Both the position numbers and the translations under genes were made by a program. Shown piece after piece: positions 35,248 through 44,077 of a stretch of DNA of 64,000 nt (position 1 is its first letter; every line of letters starts with the position of its first letter). The stretch is from assembly GCA_041398225.1 (NCBI GenBank), contig JAWKVD010000008.1, positions 1 through 64,000 of the forward strand, given 5' to 3'. The notes below the pieces were generated by a model, which had not been told where the DNA came from, did not search any database, and saw only the letters and a program-made list of their open reading frames with translations. The DNA comes from JAWKVD01 sp041398225 (lineage in GTDB: Bacteria; Pseudomonadota; Alphaproteobacteria; Caulobacterales; Hyphomonadaceae).

Positions 35248-36282
35248 ATGGCCAGAGACGGCGACATAACCGACCCCGAACGCCAACCCGGCGAAGCGCT
35301 CGACCGCGCCCTGCGGCCGACCGCGTTCGACGATTTCACCGGCCAGCAGGCGGCCAAGGCCAATCTCAAAATCTTCGTCGAGGCGGCGCGCAAGCGCGGC
35401 GACGCGCTCGACCATGTGCTGCTGTCCGGACCGCCGGGCCTCGGCAAGACCACGCTGTCGCAGATCATCGCGCGCGAGATGGGCGTGGGCTTTCGCGCCA
35501 CCTCCGGGCCGGTGATCGCCAAGGCGGGCGATCTCGCCGCCCTGCTCACCAATCTGGAAGCCAACGACGTCCTGTTCATCGACGAGATCCACCGGCTGCC
35601 GGCGCATGTCGAGGAGATCCTCTATCCGGCGATGGAGGATCATTCGCTCGATCTCATCATCGGCGAGGGCCCGGCGGCGCGCTCGGTGAAGATCGAGCTG
35701 CCGCCCTTCACCCTGGTCGGCGCCACGACGCGCGCGGGGCTCTTGTCCACGCCGCTGCGCGACCGGTTCGGCATTCCGGTTCGCCTTGAATTCTACACCC
35801 GCGAGGAGCTGGGTTCGATCGTCCATCGCGCCGGGCTCAAGCTCGGCGCCGAGATCACCCGCGACGGCGCGGAGGAGATCGCCGGCCGTTCGCGCGGCAC
35901 GCCGCGCATCGCCGTGCGCCTGCTGCGCCGTTCGCGCGATTTCTGCGAAGCCGCCGGGGTGCGCATCGATCGCTCGGGCGCGGCGATGGCGCTCAAGCGG
36001 CTTGAGGTCGACGAGGACGGGCTCGACGCGCTCGACCGGCGCTATCTCGACGCGCTGGTGAAGACCTATGCGGGCGGGCCGGTCGGCGCCGACACGCTCG
36101 CCGCCGCGCTGGCCGAGGCGCGCGACGCCATTGAGGAAGTCATCGAGCCCTATCTGATGCAGCAGGGCTTCGTCGCGCGCACGCCGCGCGGCCGCGTCGC
36201 CACGCCCAAGGCATGGGAGCGCGTCGGCCTCAAGGCCCCCGCCGCGATGCAGACCCAGCTGTTCGACGAAGACGAAGCGTAG
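35248..36282 (+). CDS. ruvB: Holliday junction branch migration helicase RuvB
   Basis: A 344-residue RuvB ATPase, the hexameric motor of RuvAB. Seen: ALRPTAFDDFTGQ, Walker A GPPGLGKT (61-68), Walker B LFIDEIHRL (DEIH 112-115), sensor GATTRAGLLSTPLRDRFG, and the C-terminal winged helix (VIEPYLMQQGFVARTPRGRV). It is normally fused in an operon with ruvA but here stands alone with its own promoter region (35089-35247). It ends beside the convergent phosphodiesterase gene. Confidence 0.97.
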   Translation: MARDGDITDPERQPGEALDRALRPTAFDDFTGQQAAKANLKIFVEAARKRGDALDHVLLSGPPGLGKTTLSQIIAREMGVGFRATSGPVIAKAGDLAALLTNLEANDVLFIDEIHRLPAHVEEILYPAMEDHSLDLIIGEGPAARSVKIELPPFTLVGATTRAGLLSTPLRDRFGIPVRLEFYTREELGSIVHRAGLKLGAEITRDGAEEIAGRSRGTPRIAVRLLRRSRDFCEAAGVRIDRSGAAMALKRLEVDEDGLDALDRRYLDALVKTYAGGPVGADTLAAALAEARDAIEEVIEPYLMQQGFVARTPRGRVATPKAWERVGLKAPAAMQTQLFDEDEA

Positions 36283-36311
36283 CCAAGCCTCGGCGTCGCT
36301 CTTCGCAGTCT

Positions 36312-36340
36312 TCAGGGTCTTTGCTCAGGGTCTCTGCTCA
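36312..36340 (-). repeat. 13-bp tandem repeat placing TGA in all three frames after the phosphodiesterase gene
   Basis: On the minus strand the unit CCCTGAGCAGAGA occurs almost three times, giving TGA at 36340-36338 (the true stop), 36327-36325 and 36314-36312. The 13-base step moves each stop to another reading frame. The repeat fills the 55-base gap to the convergent ruvB. Confidence 0.85.
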
Positions 36341-37624
36341 GGGGTTCAGGCCCGCCGCCGTGTCCGACAGCGAACCGTCATTGGCCTCGGGCGTCACGCC
36401 GATCAGCTTCGCCAGCAGCGGATAGACCGACACGTTGTCGAAGGTCGGCAGCGCCACGCCCGATTTGAACGCCGGACCGACGCCGATGAACACCGCCGCC
36501 ATCGACGGATCGGCGTTGTCGAAACCGTGCGCGCCGCCGCTGTGGCCGGGATAGTGTTTCAGCTGCGAGCTTTGATATTCCCAGCCCGTGTCCGCCAGGC
36601 AGACGATCGCCGGCACGCGCGCATTGGCGCCGTAGCGAAAGCGTTCCGGCAGTTCGCCCTTTCGCCAGCATTGTCCGTGCTCGCCGCGACCCAGAAGCGC
36701 CGTCTCCACCGCCGTTTCGTGACCGGGCAGGGGCGTCACGCCCGCGAACGGTCCGTCCCACACCACATGCGCCGCATCCGCCGGCGCGCCGGGATCGAGA
36801 TCGACGATCTGGTTATCCTTCACCTCGGCCATGCCGTGGTCGGAAACGATCACCAGATTCACGCGGCCGCCATAGCCTTCGCGGTCCAGCCCTTTCAGCA
36901 GGCGCGCCATCGCCGCATCGACCTGCGCGGCCGCGCCCAGCGTCTCGGGCACGCCGGGTCCGTAGCGGTGACCGGCCGTGTCGACGACGTCGAAATACAG
37001 CGTCGCGAAGGCGATGTGTCCGGCCGACGGATCGGCCAGCCACGCCAGCAGATTGTCGACGCGCGCGAAATCGGTCAGCGACTGGTCGAAGGCGCGCCAG
37101 CGCGTCGGGCGCACGCCCTGCAGCTCATAGTCCGAGCCGGGCCAGAACATGGTCGCGGCGTGCACGTTCTGGCGTTCGGCCGTCACCCACAGCGGCGTGC
37201 CCTCATCCCACCAGAACTCGTCCGAGGCGACGTTGCGGTCGCCGATGGTGAACACCACGCCGGGCTTGCGCGGGTCCTCCATGCGGTTGTTGACGATGCC
37301 GTGATGGTCGGGGCGCAGGCCGGTCACCAGCGTGTAGTGGTTGGGGAAGGTCACGCTCGGAAACGACGGGCGCATGTCCGCGTGCACGCCCTGCGCGCTC
37401 AGCCGGGCGAGGGTCGGGGTGTTTTCGGGATCGATATAGGCCGGCTTCATGCCGTCGATGGACACCAGAATGGTCAGCGTGTCGGCGGGGTTGTCCGTGG
37501 CCGCCACGGATGCCGGCGCCGTCTGATCCGGCGCGCTTGCTGCCGGCGTCGGGGCGCTGGCGCAGGCGGTCGCCGTCAGCAGGGCGAGCGCGGCGCCGAT
37601 CGTCCTCGCCAGCGGAACTTTCAT
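36338..37624 (-). CDS. Ectonucleotide pyrophosphatase/phosphodiesterase (alkaline phosphatase superfamily)
   Basis: A 428-residue exported NPP-type enzyme that hydrolyses phosphodiester or pyrophosphate bonds. Signal peptide LARTIGAALALLTATACASA; the Cys may be lipidated but the lipobox is imperfect. Seen: first metal Asp in LVSIDGMKPAY, the nucleophile Thr in FPSVTFPNHYTLVTGLRPDH, YFDVVDTAGHRYGP, VIVSDHGMAEV, and the late His in SGGAHGFDNADPSM. ATG 37624 has GAAAGG upstream. A scavenging role for nucleotides outside the cytoplasm is inferred. A nine-C run (37825-37833) lies upstream. Confidence 0.9.
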   Translation of the reverse strand: MKVPLARTIGAALALLTATACASAPTPAASAPDQTAPASVAATDNPADTLTILVSIDGMKPAYIDPENTPTLARLSAQGVHADMRPSFPSVTFPNHYTLVTGLRPDHHGIVNNRMEDPRKPGVVFTIGDRNVASDEFWWDEGTPLWVTAERQNVHAATMFWPGSDYELQGVRPTRWRAFDQSLTDFARVDNLLAWLADPSAGHIAFATLYFDVVDTAGHRYGPGVPETLGAAAQVDAAMARLLKGLDREGYGGRVNLVIVSDHGMAEVKDNQIVDLDPGAPADAAHVVWDGPFAGVTPLPGHETAVETALLGRGEHGQCWRKGELPERFRYGANARVPAIVCLADTGWEYQSSQLKHYPGHSGGAHGFDNADPSMAAVFIGVGPAFKSGVALPTFDNVSVYPLLAKLIGVTPEANDGSLSDTAAGLNP

Positions 37625-37869
37625 CGGACCTTTCAGCGGCGGGCGGCCGGCGTCGTCGTTGTTCTTGAACAGGGACATATTTCTGAGCGGGGAAATCCGG
37701 GTGCGCATCGCGGCGGGCTCCAGCAGCCGCCCGCCGGGAACCGGCGGGACAGGGATCAGCGATCCGCGCATTCAGGCGAGGCGGCCCGCCGCGTCAAGCG
37801 CGCGCAACGTCGCTGCTGGGTCCGCCCCCCCCCACACCTTCGGCTATGTCTTCCGGCGTGCCTTCGGCT

Positions 37870-39066
37870 TCAGCGCGTCACGGCCAGCATTACGATGTTG
37901 GCGGCGCCGGAATTGGCGAACACGATATCCGGCAGGCCGTCGCCGTTCATGTCGCCCACGGCGACGCCATAAGTGTCCTCGCCTTCGGGCGGATCGGCCA
38001 GTCCCTCCAGCTCGATGGCGGAGAACGCGCCCTTGCCGTCGTTGAGATAGATGCGGTTGGGCTGTTCGACGGCCCCCTCCACCAGATCGACATCGCCGTC
38101 GAGGTCGAGATCGGCCGCCGCCAGCGCCTGCGTGCGCCGGCCCGCTTCGCCGACCGCGCCGATCCGCGTAAAGCCGCCGCGCCCGTCGCCGGCATAGATC
38201 TCGCCCGCGCCCCGGGTGGAGCCGAGCACCAGGTCGGTCAGCCCGTCGCCATTGATGTCGGCCAGCACCACATTGCGATGATCGCCGACGCTGCCGGGCA
38301 GGGCGCGCGCATCGAAACCGCCGCTTCCGTCGTTCACCAGCACCAGGCTCGGCTCGTCGTCGCGGCAGGCGACGGCGATGTCGAGATCGCCGTCAGCGTC
38401 GATGTCGGCCAGCGCCACGCCGGTCGGTCCGCGTCCGGTTCCGGGCAGGGCTTCGCCGGGTTTCAACCCGCCCTGGCCGTCGCCGCGATAGAGGCGGCTG
38501 GGGCCGCGCCGCTGAACGGTCACGAGATCGGGAAAGCCGTCGCCGTCGAGATCGGCGATCGCGCCGCTGCGCGCGGCGCCCGCGCTTCCGGCCACGGTCT
38601 GCGCCAGTTCGAAGCGGCCGCCGGTATTGCGGAACACCTGCACCGGCAGTTCGTCGCGCACCACCACCGCATCGGGCAGGCCGTCGAGATCTAGGTCGGC
38701 GGCGTGCACCAGATAGCTGGCGCCGTTCGATGCGCCCAGCGGCAGCGCTTCCAGAAGGCGTCCGTCGCCCCGGTTGAGATAAACGAAGTCCGGCTGCGCC
38801 CAGTGCCGTCCGTTGGCGGTCAGCACGTCGAGATCGCCGTCGCCGTCGACATCGGCCAGATCGACCGCCGCGGTGAAACGCTCCTCCATGTCGAACAGGA
38901 AGAAGGGCGAAAGCTGGTAGTCCGGCGGTTCGGCCCGCGCGGGGCTCGCGCAACCGGCGGCGAGCGCCGCGCACAGCGCCAGTCCGGCGTATCCGATCCG
39001 CGTGCGTGGGGCGCGGGCTCCGTCACGGCTTTTGGCGAGGTCTGGGGCGTGGTCCTTGTATGCCAT
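37870..39066 (-). CDS. Exported FG-GAP/VCBS repeat protein
   Basis: A 398-residue protein with a lipobox-like AAGC (residue ~39) after a long N-region. About seven VCBS/FG-GAP repeats follow. Each has a calcium-binding Asp loop: DVDGDGDLDV, DLDLDGLPDA, DLDGDGFPDL, DIDADGDLDI, DINGDGLTDL, DLDLDGDVDL, DMNGDGLPDI. The repeats should form a seven-bladed beta-propeller, the integrin-alpha-like fold. It probably binds a ligand or partner at the cell surface; no enzyme domain is present. Confidence 0.88.
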   Translation of the reverse strand: MAYKDHAPDLAKSRDGARAPRTRIGYAGLALCAALAAGCASPARAEPPDYQLSPFFLFDMEERFTAAVDLADVDGDGDLDVLTANGRHWAQPDFVYLNRGDGRLLEALPLGASNGASYLVHAADLDLDGLPDAVVVRDELPVQVFRNTGGRFELAQTVAGSAGAARSGAIADLDGDGFPDLVTVQRRGPSRLYRGDGQGGLKPGEALPGTGRGPTGVALADIDADGDLDIAVACRDDEPSLVLVNDGSGGFDARALPGSVGDHRNVVLADINGDGLTDLVLGSTRGAGEIYAGDGRGGFTRIGAVGEAGRRTQALAAADLDLDGDVDLVEGAVEQPNRIYLNDGKGAFSAIELEGLADPPEGEDTYGVAVGDMNGDGLPDIVFANSGAANIVMLAVTR

Positions 39067-39360
39067 GTTGTTCCCCCCTCATTGCGTTTGCGGGCGCGTG
39101 CGGGCGTCTTGATCGCACGCCTCTACCGGTCCGTTGCGGCGAGAGCCTATCACCATCGCCCGCGCCTTCCAGAACCGCGCTGCGAATTGCCGGCCCGGCA
39201 TCACCGCGCCTCAGCGTCCCCATCGGGGAGGTGCTTCCTAAACCCGGATGGCCCACGGCCGGTCCGGCTAAAGGCGAATGCACCCCGCTCATATCGGCCG
39301 CCGGGTTGACCCCTCAGTCTGGTGTTGCCAGCCTGCGTGCGTGAGCGAGGGGGATGTGCA
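39067..39360. other. Intergenic region upstream of an unusual exported gene
   Basis: About 294 bases with no gene I can support. TTGACC at 39306-39311 could be a -35 element, but no matching -10 follows at 17 bases. It must contain the promoters of both flanking divergent genes. Confidence 0.35.
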
Positions 39361-40173
39361 ATGGCGAATATTCGTTCTGTTCTGTCGGCGCTGACGGTCT
39401 TGGTTGGCGCGGCGCTGTGCTATTCGTCAGCTGCGGCGCAGGATGGAAGGGCGTCCGGACCGCAGGCGTCGCCGCGTTCCGGCGATGCGGCGACGTCTTC
39501 GGGCGTACCGGAAGCCGCCTCGGCCAAAGCGCTCGGCTTCGAAATTCTGAACGGCCCTTGCGATCAGCCACGCTTCAATCGTGGGCGAGGAGGTCAGCTC
39601 GCTTTCGCCGGGAGGCAAAGCACTGATTGGGTGATCCGTACAACGAACGCCGCGTACAACGAGGTGCAGCCCTGTCGGTGGGTGACGCTACAGGACGAAG
39701 AGCTGTTCGATCTGATTGCGGGCTGGGCGTCCTATGACAAGCGGGTGCGCGCCGACAAGTTGACCGGGAAGATCTGGCTGAGAACGAATTTCAGGCCGTT
39801 CTCCGCGGATCGGAGAACGGCTGCAGCCCTGAACGACCGTCTGACGCTCGAAGTGTATCTGGAGGCGGAGGATTATGTGCTCGGATCAAATGAGAACATA
39901 CTCATCTTCAAGCACTTGAGGGGAACTCTGTACGACGACTTCAGGTATCCGAACCCAAGGCAGCTTCCGCCCATCATAGAAACCATGGAGATGAAGATAA
40001 ACTCCAAGACCTACCCGTGCCGGGCCGATACGGGCATGGAATGCGCTCCGGAAGTGGCCGAGGAGACGGCGATCTGGGGGTCGATGGCCTCGCCGACCGA
40101 TATGAAGAAGAAGCGCATCCAGCTGACGATCCAATGGGGGACGGGGAAGCGACAGGTGCTGCGGCTTTACTAG
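39361..40173 (+). CDS. Exported hypothetical protein of unusual codon use
   Basis: A 270-residue secreted protein. Signal peptide SVLSALTVLVGAALCYSSAA, cleavage near AAA|QDG. Four mature Cys (GPCDQPRF, QPCRWV, YPCRADTGMECAPE) could form two disulfides. The body reads as beta-rich (KIWLRTNFRPFSADRRT, RLTLEVYLEAEDYVLGSNEN). No family recognised. Its third codon positions contain visibly more A and T than the neighbours (for example GAAGATAAACTCCAAG near 39990), which hints at recent acquisition. The SD is a G-rich stretch GAGGGGGATGTGC. Function unknown. Confidence 0.65.
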   Translation: MANIRSVLSALTVLVGAALCYSSAAAQDGRASGPQASPRSGDAATSSGVPEAASAKALGFEILNGPCDQPRFNRGRGGQLAFAGRQSTDWVIRTTNAAYNEVQPCRWVTLQDEELFDLIAGWASYDKRVRADKLTGKIWLRTNFRPFSADRRTAAALNDRLTLEVYLEAEDYVLGSNENILIFKHLRGTLYDDFRYPNPRQLPPIIETMEMKINSKTYPCRADTGMECAPEVAEETAIWGSMASPTDMKKKRIQLTIQWGTGKRQVLRLY

Positions 40174-40292
40174 CGCTTCAACCAGACGTCTTCTTCGGCG
40201 TCCGGCGATTCAGGCTGGTCACGGTCGAAACGCCCGGTAGATACGACAACATAAAACAGAATAAAACAGACCGGACACTCACGGGGAGACAC

Positions 40293-40928
40293 ATGAACCT
40301 TCAATCCGCACTCAAACAATCCGCACTCAAGGCCGGCGCCGGCGTGATGCTCGCCGCGTCCCTTTCCGGTTGCCTCTACGTGCACGAGACGACGCGCGAA
40401 GCCGCGCCGCCAGTCTCGAGCGTCGCGCCGGCGCCCGCCGCTGCTCCGGTTCCGCCCCCGGTTTCGGTCGCCGTCGCCAATCCCACCTACGCCGTGATCC
40501 CGATGGAGATCGATGTCGACGGTCCGATCGACAAAGTCTGGGCGCGCGTCGGCAAATATTGCGACATCGCAGAATGGTTCCAGATCGCTTCGGGCTGTTC
40601 GATCACCGCCGGCAAGGACGGCGAGGTCGGCGCGGTGCGCACCGTCGGCAAGGAGATCCTCGTCGGCAAGACGCCCTATTCCTACACCTACACCCAGCCG
40701 GTGCGGAACGATCGCCCCTACAATCTCTATCACGGCACGCTGGAGGCGCGCGCCATCGGCGCCGACAAGACGCGGCTGGTCTACACGCTGATGTACGACA
40801 ATTCGATGCTGCCGGACGACGCCGCGCGCACCGCCGACATCGAGCGCCGGCGGGCCGCGTTTATGGGCGCGCTGCGCAACATGAAGACGCTGGCCGAAGG
40901 CGGAACGCTGCCGCCGCGCGCCCAGTAG
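40293..40928 (+). CDS. SRPBCC-fold lipoprotein
   Basis: A 211-residue predicted lipoprotein: hydrophobic GVMLAASLSGC with lipobox LSGC (Cys about 27), an Ala/Pro linker, then a START/SRPBCC-like domain (MEIDVDGPIDKVWARVGKYC, DIAEWFQIASGCSITAGKDG, GAVRTVGKEILVGKTPYSY). These domains bind hydrophobic ligands; most bacterial ones are cytoplasmic, so a lipid-anchored version is uncommon. SD GGGGAGACAC before ATG 40293. The leader has a 10-base direct repeat (ATAAAACAGA twice, about 40251-40270). Ends with tandem in-frame stops. Confidence 0.75.
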   Translation: MNLQSALKQSALKAGAGVMLAASLSGCLYVHETTREAAPPVSSVAPAPAAAPVPPPVSVAVANPTYAVIPMEIDVDGPIDKVWARVGKYCDIAEWFQIASGCSITAGKDGEVGAVRTVGKEILVGKTPYSYTYTQPVRNDRPYNLYHGTLEARAIGADKTRLVYTLMYDNSMLPDDAARTADIERRRAAFMGALRNMKTLAEGGTLPPRAQ

Positions 40929-40946
40929 CTCGAGCAGTAACTTTAG
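40926..40946 (+). repeat. Tandem in-frame stop codons after the SRPBCC gene
   Basis: CAGTA recurs 12 bases apart, giving TAG (40926-40928), TAA (40938-40940) and TAG (40944-40946), all in the gene's own frame. Confidence 0.75.
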
Positions 40947-40970
40947 GCGGCGCGGCGCCGAGACGGCGGA

Positions 40971-41837
40971 TCAGTTCTTCGCGCTGCGCTTGGCGAGCGT
41001 GGTTTCGAAATCGGTCTCCATCTTCGCGATCAGCTTCGCGAAGCCGTCCGGATCGATGAAGGGGTTGGGGCCGTCTGGGGCGGCCTCGGCCTGCGCGCGC
41101 TTCTGCATCTCGCCGAAGAATTCGGGGTGCGGGGCGAGGGGGATGTCGACCTGCATCGTCTTCGCTTTCGCGAAGGTGGAGCGGTAGTCCTCGACGATCC
41201 CGTCGTACTGCAGCGGCGGGGTGATGCGATTGGCCGCCACGGTGGCCGAGCAGAACACCAGGGCCTTGTAGGTCTCGCCGTGATCCTTCGCGTCGAAGCC
41301 CCACGAGGTGCAGCCGCGCGAATGGCCCGGCGTCAGGTGCGCGGTCAGGGTGAAGCCGCCAAGGCTCACCTTGTCGCCGTCGTGCAGAATGCGGTCGACC
41401 TTCACGGGCGGGGCGTTCATCGCCTTCACGGCTTCGCTGCCGAGATAGAAGCCGCCCTCAAGCGCCGAAACGTCGCCGTCCATGGCGGCCATCTCGGCGC
41501 CGGTGTGCGCCTTCAGTTCGGCGAGACCGCCGGAATGATCGAAGTGCGCGTGGCTGTTCAGGAGGATTTTCACATCGGAGAGATGGAAGCCCAGCTTCAG
41601 GATGTTCACCTCGATCTGCGGCACGGATTGCGGCAGCGCGCCGTCGAGCAGGATGTGGCCGTCCGGGGTGGTGAACAGGTAGGCCGCCAGTCCCTCGGTG
41701 CCGACATAGTAGACATTGTCGACGATGTGGAAGGGTTCGGTCGGCGTGTTCCAGTTGGACTGCGCCGAAGCGGTTCCGCTCAACGTCACGCCCAATGCTG
41801 CGCCGAACGCCAGCGCGGCGGCCATCGCCAGTCTCAT
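40971..41837 (-). CDS. Subclass B3-type metallo-beta-lactamase family hydrolase
   Basis: A 288-residue exported zinc hydrolase. Signal peptide MAAALAFGAALGVTLSGTAS cleaved near ASA|QS. Zinc ligands of the B3 pattern are complete: H96, H98, D100, H101 in NSHAHFDHSGG, H172 in TPGHSRGCTSWG, and H237 in LAPHPEFF. The whole-length layout (TEGLAAYLFTTPDGHILLDG) matches B3 beta-lactamases rather than glyoxalase II. Whether it hydrolyses beta-lactams is not shown; many environmental chromosomal relatives are of unknown activity. No mobile element is near, so it looks intrinsic. Confidence 0.88.
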   Translation of the reverse strand: MRLAMAAALAFGAALGVTLSGTASAQSNWNTPTEPFHIVDNVYYVGTEGLAAYLFTTPDGHILLDGALPQSVPQIEVNILKLGFHLSDVKILLNSHAHFDHSGGLAELKAHTGAEMAAMDGDVSALEGGFYLGSEAVKAMNAPPVKVDRILHDGDKVSLGGFTLTAHLTPGHSRGCTSWGFDAKDHGETYKALVFCSATVAANRITPPLQYDGIVEDYRSTFAKAKTMQVDIPLAPHPEFFGEMQKRAQAEAAPDGPNPFIDPDGFAKLIAKMETDFETTLAKRSAKN

Positions 41838-42023
41838 CTGCGGCTCCTCCCTTTTCGCGGCCCCGTCTGCGTGTCTGTCTGCGTTTCGGTGCGCGGGCCT
41901 TGTGCGAGGCCGGATGCTAGCCGCGCCCCGCGCCGAGGGCGAGAGGCGAGATCAGCGCCGGCCGAAACGAAGACGGCGGCCCGAAGGCCGCCGTCGAACA
42001 GGTGTTGTGGCTCAAGGTCCGGA

Positions 42024-43931
42024 TCAGGCGCCCTGCGGCTCCGGTTCGCCGAAGCCGCCGCCGTCCGGTTTGGACTTGGGCTTCTTGATCGCCGGCACAG
42101 CCGAAGTCGGACCCGGATCGAAATCGTCGGGCCGTTCCGGACGCTTGCCGGCGAGCAGATCGCGGATCTCTTCGCCCGAAAGGGTCTCGTATTCCAGCAG
42201 GCCCTCGGCGATGGCGCGCCAGCCGGCCTCTTCATCGGTCAGGATGCGGCGGGCTTCGTTCATGCCGCCCACCACCAGCTTGCGGACTTCCTCCTCGATC
42301 TTCTTGGAGGTCTCTTCCGATACGTGGCTGGAGCGAACCAGCTGCTGGCCCAGGAACACCTCGCCCTGGTCTTCGGCGTAGTCGACCGGGCCGATCTCGT
42401 CCGACAGGCCCCAGCGGGTCACCATGGCGCGCGCCAGACGCGTCGCCTGCTGGATGTCCGAAGCGGCGCCCGCGGTCACGTTGTCGGCGCCGAAGCGCAG
42501 CTCCTCGGCGACGCGGCCGCCCATCATGATGGCCAGACGCGAGATCATCTCGATCTTGGACATCGACAGCTTGTCGTCCTCGGGCAGCTGCATGACCATG
42601 CCCAGCGCGCGGCCGCGCGGAATGATCGTCGCCTTGTGCACCGGGTCGGCCGCCGGAACGTGGATCGCCACGATGGCGTGACCGGCCTCGTGCCAGGCGG
42701 TCAGCTCCTTTTCCTTCTGGGACATGACCATGGACTTCCGCTCGGGGCCCATCATCACCTTGTCCTTGGCGTCCTCGAATTCGCGCATCGACACCGACCG
42801 GCGGCCGCGCCGCGCGGCCAGCAAGGCGGCCTCGTTGACGAGGTTGGCGAGATCGGCGCCGGAGAAGCCCGGCGTGCCGCGCGCGATCGTCTTGGCGTCG
42901 ACATCCTTGGCCACCGGCACGTTGCGCATGTGGACCTTGAGGATTTTTTCGCGGCCGACGATGTCCGGATTGCCGACCACGACCTGACGGTCGAAGCGGC
43001 CGGGACGCAGCAGGGCGGGGTCGAGCACGTCGGGGCGGTTGGTCGCCGCGAGAATGATAATGCCCTCGTTGGCTTCAAAGCCGTCCATCTCGACCAGAAG
43101 CTGGTTCAGCGTCTGCTCGCGTTCGTCATTGCCGCCGCCGAGGCCGGCGCCGCGATGGCGGCCGACCGCATCGATCTCGTCGATGAAGATGATGCACGGC
43201 GCGTTCTTCTTGGCCTGTTCGAACATGTCGCGCACGCGGCTGGCGCCGACGCCCACGAACATCTCGACGAAGTCCGAGCCGGAGATGGTGAAGAAGGGCA
43301 CGTTGGCTTCGCCGGCGACCGCGCGCGCGATCAGCGTCTTGCCGGTGCCGGGCGGGCCGACCAGCAGCGCGCCTTTCGGAATCTTGCCGCCGAGGCGCTG
43401 GAACTTGCCCGGATCCTTCAGGAACTCGACGATCTCCTCGAGTTCCTCCTTGGCCTCGTCGACGCCGGCGACGTCGTCGAAGGTGACGCGGCCATGGCGT
43501 TCGGTCAGCAGGCGCGCCTTGGACTTGCCGAAGCTCATCGCGCGACCGCCGCCGCCCTGCATCTGGCGCATCAGGAAGAACCACAGGCCGATGATGAGCA
43601 GGAAGGGAAGCGCGCCGAGCAGCATGCCCAGCAGGTTGCCGTTGTCAGGGTTCTCGACCTTCACCGAGACGCCTTTTTCGGTCAGGCGACGGGCGAAGTC
43701 GAATTCGAGCGTGTCGCGCTGGACGACGTATTTCTTGCCGCTGATCGTCGCCTCAACCTTGTGGCCGTTGATGTCCGCTTCGGTCACGGAGCCGGCGTCG
43801 ACCTGCTTGATGAAGTCCGAATAGCTCATCGGCGACGCGCCGCGCGCGCCGGAGCTCTGGGACATCACGGTTACGAGCGCGACCAGCAGCAGGGCCACTA
43901 CGCCCAGGAGCGCCATGTTGCGCATGTTCAT
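42024..43931 (-). CDS. ftsH: ATP-dependent zinc metalloprotease FtsH
   Basis: A 635-residue FtsH, the membrane-bound AAA+ protease that removes damaged or regulatory membrane and cytoplasmic proteins. Seen: two membrane helices (about 5-22 and 101-120), periplasmic domain between, Walker A GPPGTGKT (192-199), Walker B IIFIDEIDAVG, SRH region TNRPDVLDPALLRPGRFD, and zinc site HEAGH (414-418). GAAAGGCGA precedes ATG 43931. It follows tilS by 146 bases, the usual order in this class. Confidence 0.98.
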   Translation of the reverse strand: MNMRNMALLGVVALLLVALVTVMSQSSGARGASPMSYSDFIKQVDAGSVTEADINGHKVEATISGKKYVVQRDTLEFDFARRLTEKGVSVKVENPDNGNLLGMLLGALPFLLIIGLWFFLMRQMQGGGGRAMSFGKSKARLLTERHGRVTFDDVAGVDEAKEELEEIVEFLKDPGKFQRLGGKIPKGALLVGPPGTGKTLIARAVAGEANVPFFTISGSDFVEMFVGVGASRVRDMFEQAKKNAPCIIFIDEIDAVGRHRGAGLGGGNDEREQTLNQLLVEMDGFEANEGIIILAATNRPDVLDPALLRPGRFDRQVVVGNPDIVGREKILKVHMRNVPVAKDVDAKTIARGTPGFSGADLANLVNEAALLAARRGRRSVSMREFEDAKDKVMMGPERKSMVMSQKEKELTAWHEAGHAIVAIHVPAADPVHKATIIPRGRALGMVMQLPEDDKLSMSKIEMISRLAIMMGGRVAEELRFGADNVTAGAASDIQQATRLARAMVTRWGLSDEIGPVDYAEDQGEVFLGQQLVRSSHVSEETSKKIEEEVRKLVVGGMNEARRILTDEEAGWRAIAEGLLEYETLSGEEIRDLLAGKRPERPDDFDPGPTSAVPAIKKPKSKPDGGGFGEPEPQGA

Positions 43932-44077
43932 GCGGATCGCCTTTCAGAACGTCGAGATTGAACCACCATAAGACCTATGTTCGCCGAAAACGAGTGCTCA
44001 AGCGTTAAGCTGCAGAGAGAAATATGGGAGGCCCGGCGTCTTTCTGAAGGGCCGCCGCCCTGCGGCGCTGCGTCCGT

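Noticed and set aside
37825..37833. A run of nine C between the phosphodiesterase and FG-GAP genes, considered as a phase-variation tract
   Set aside because: It lies outside any coding frame, is about 200 bases from the phosphodiesterase start with no promoter match beside it, and could equally be a sequencing-length error. Nothing supports switching.
41127..43961. A 944-residue plus-strand frame opposite ftsH and the metallo-beta-lactamase
   Set aside because: ftsH and the lactamase are certain on the other strand; the long frame follows from GC-rich third positions.
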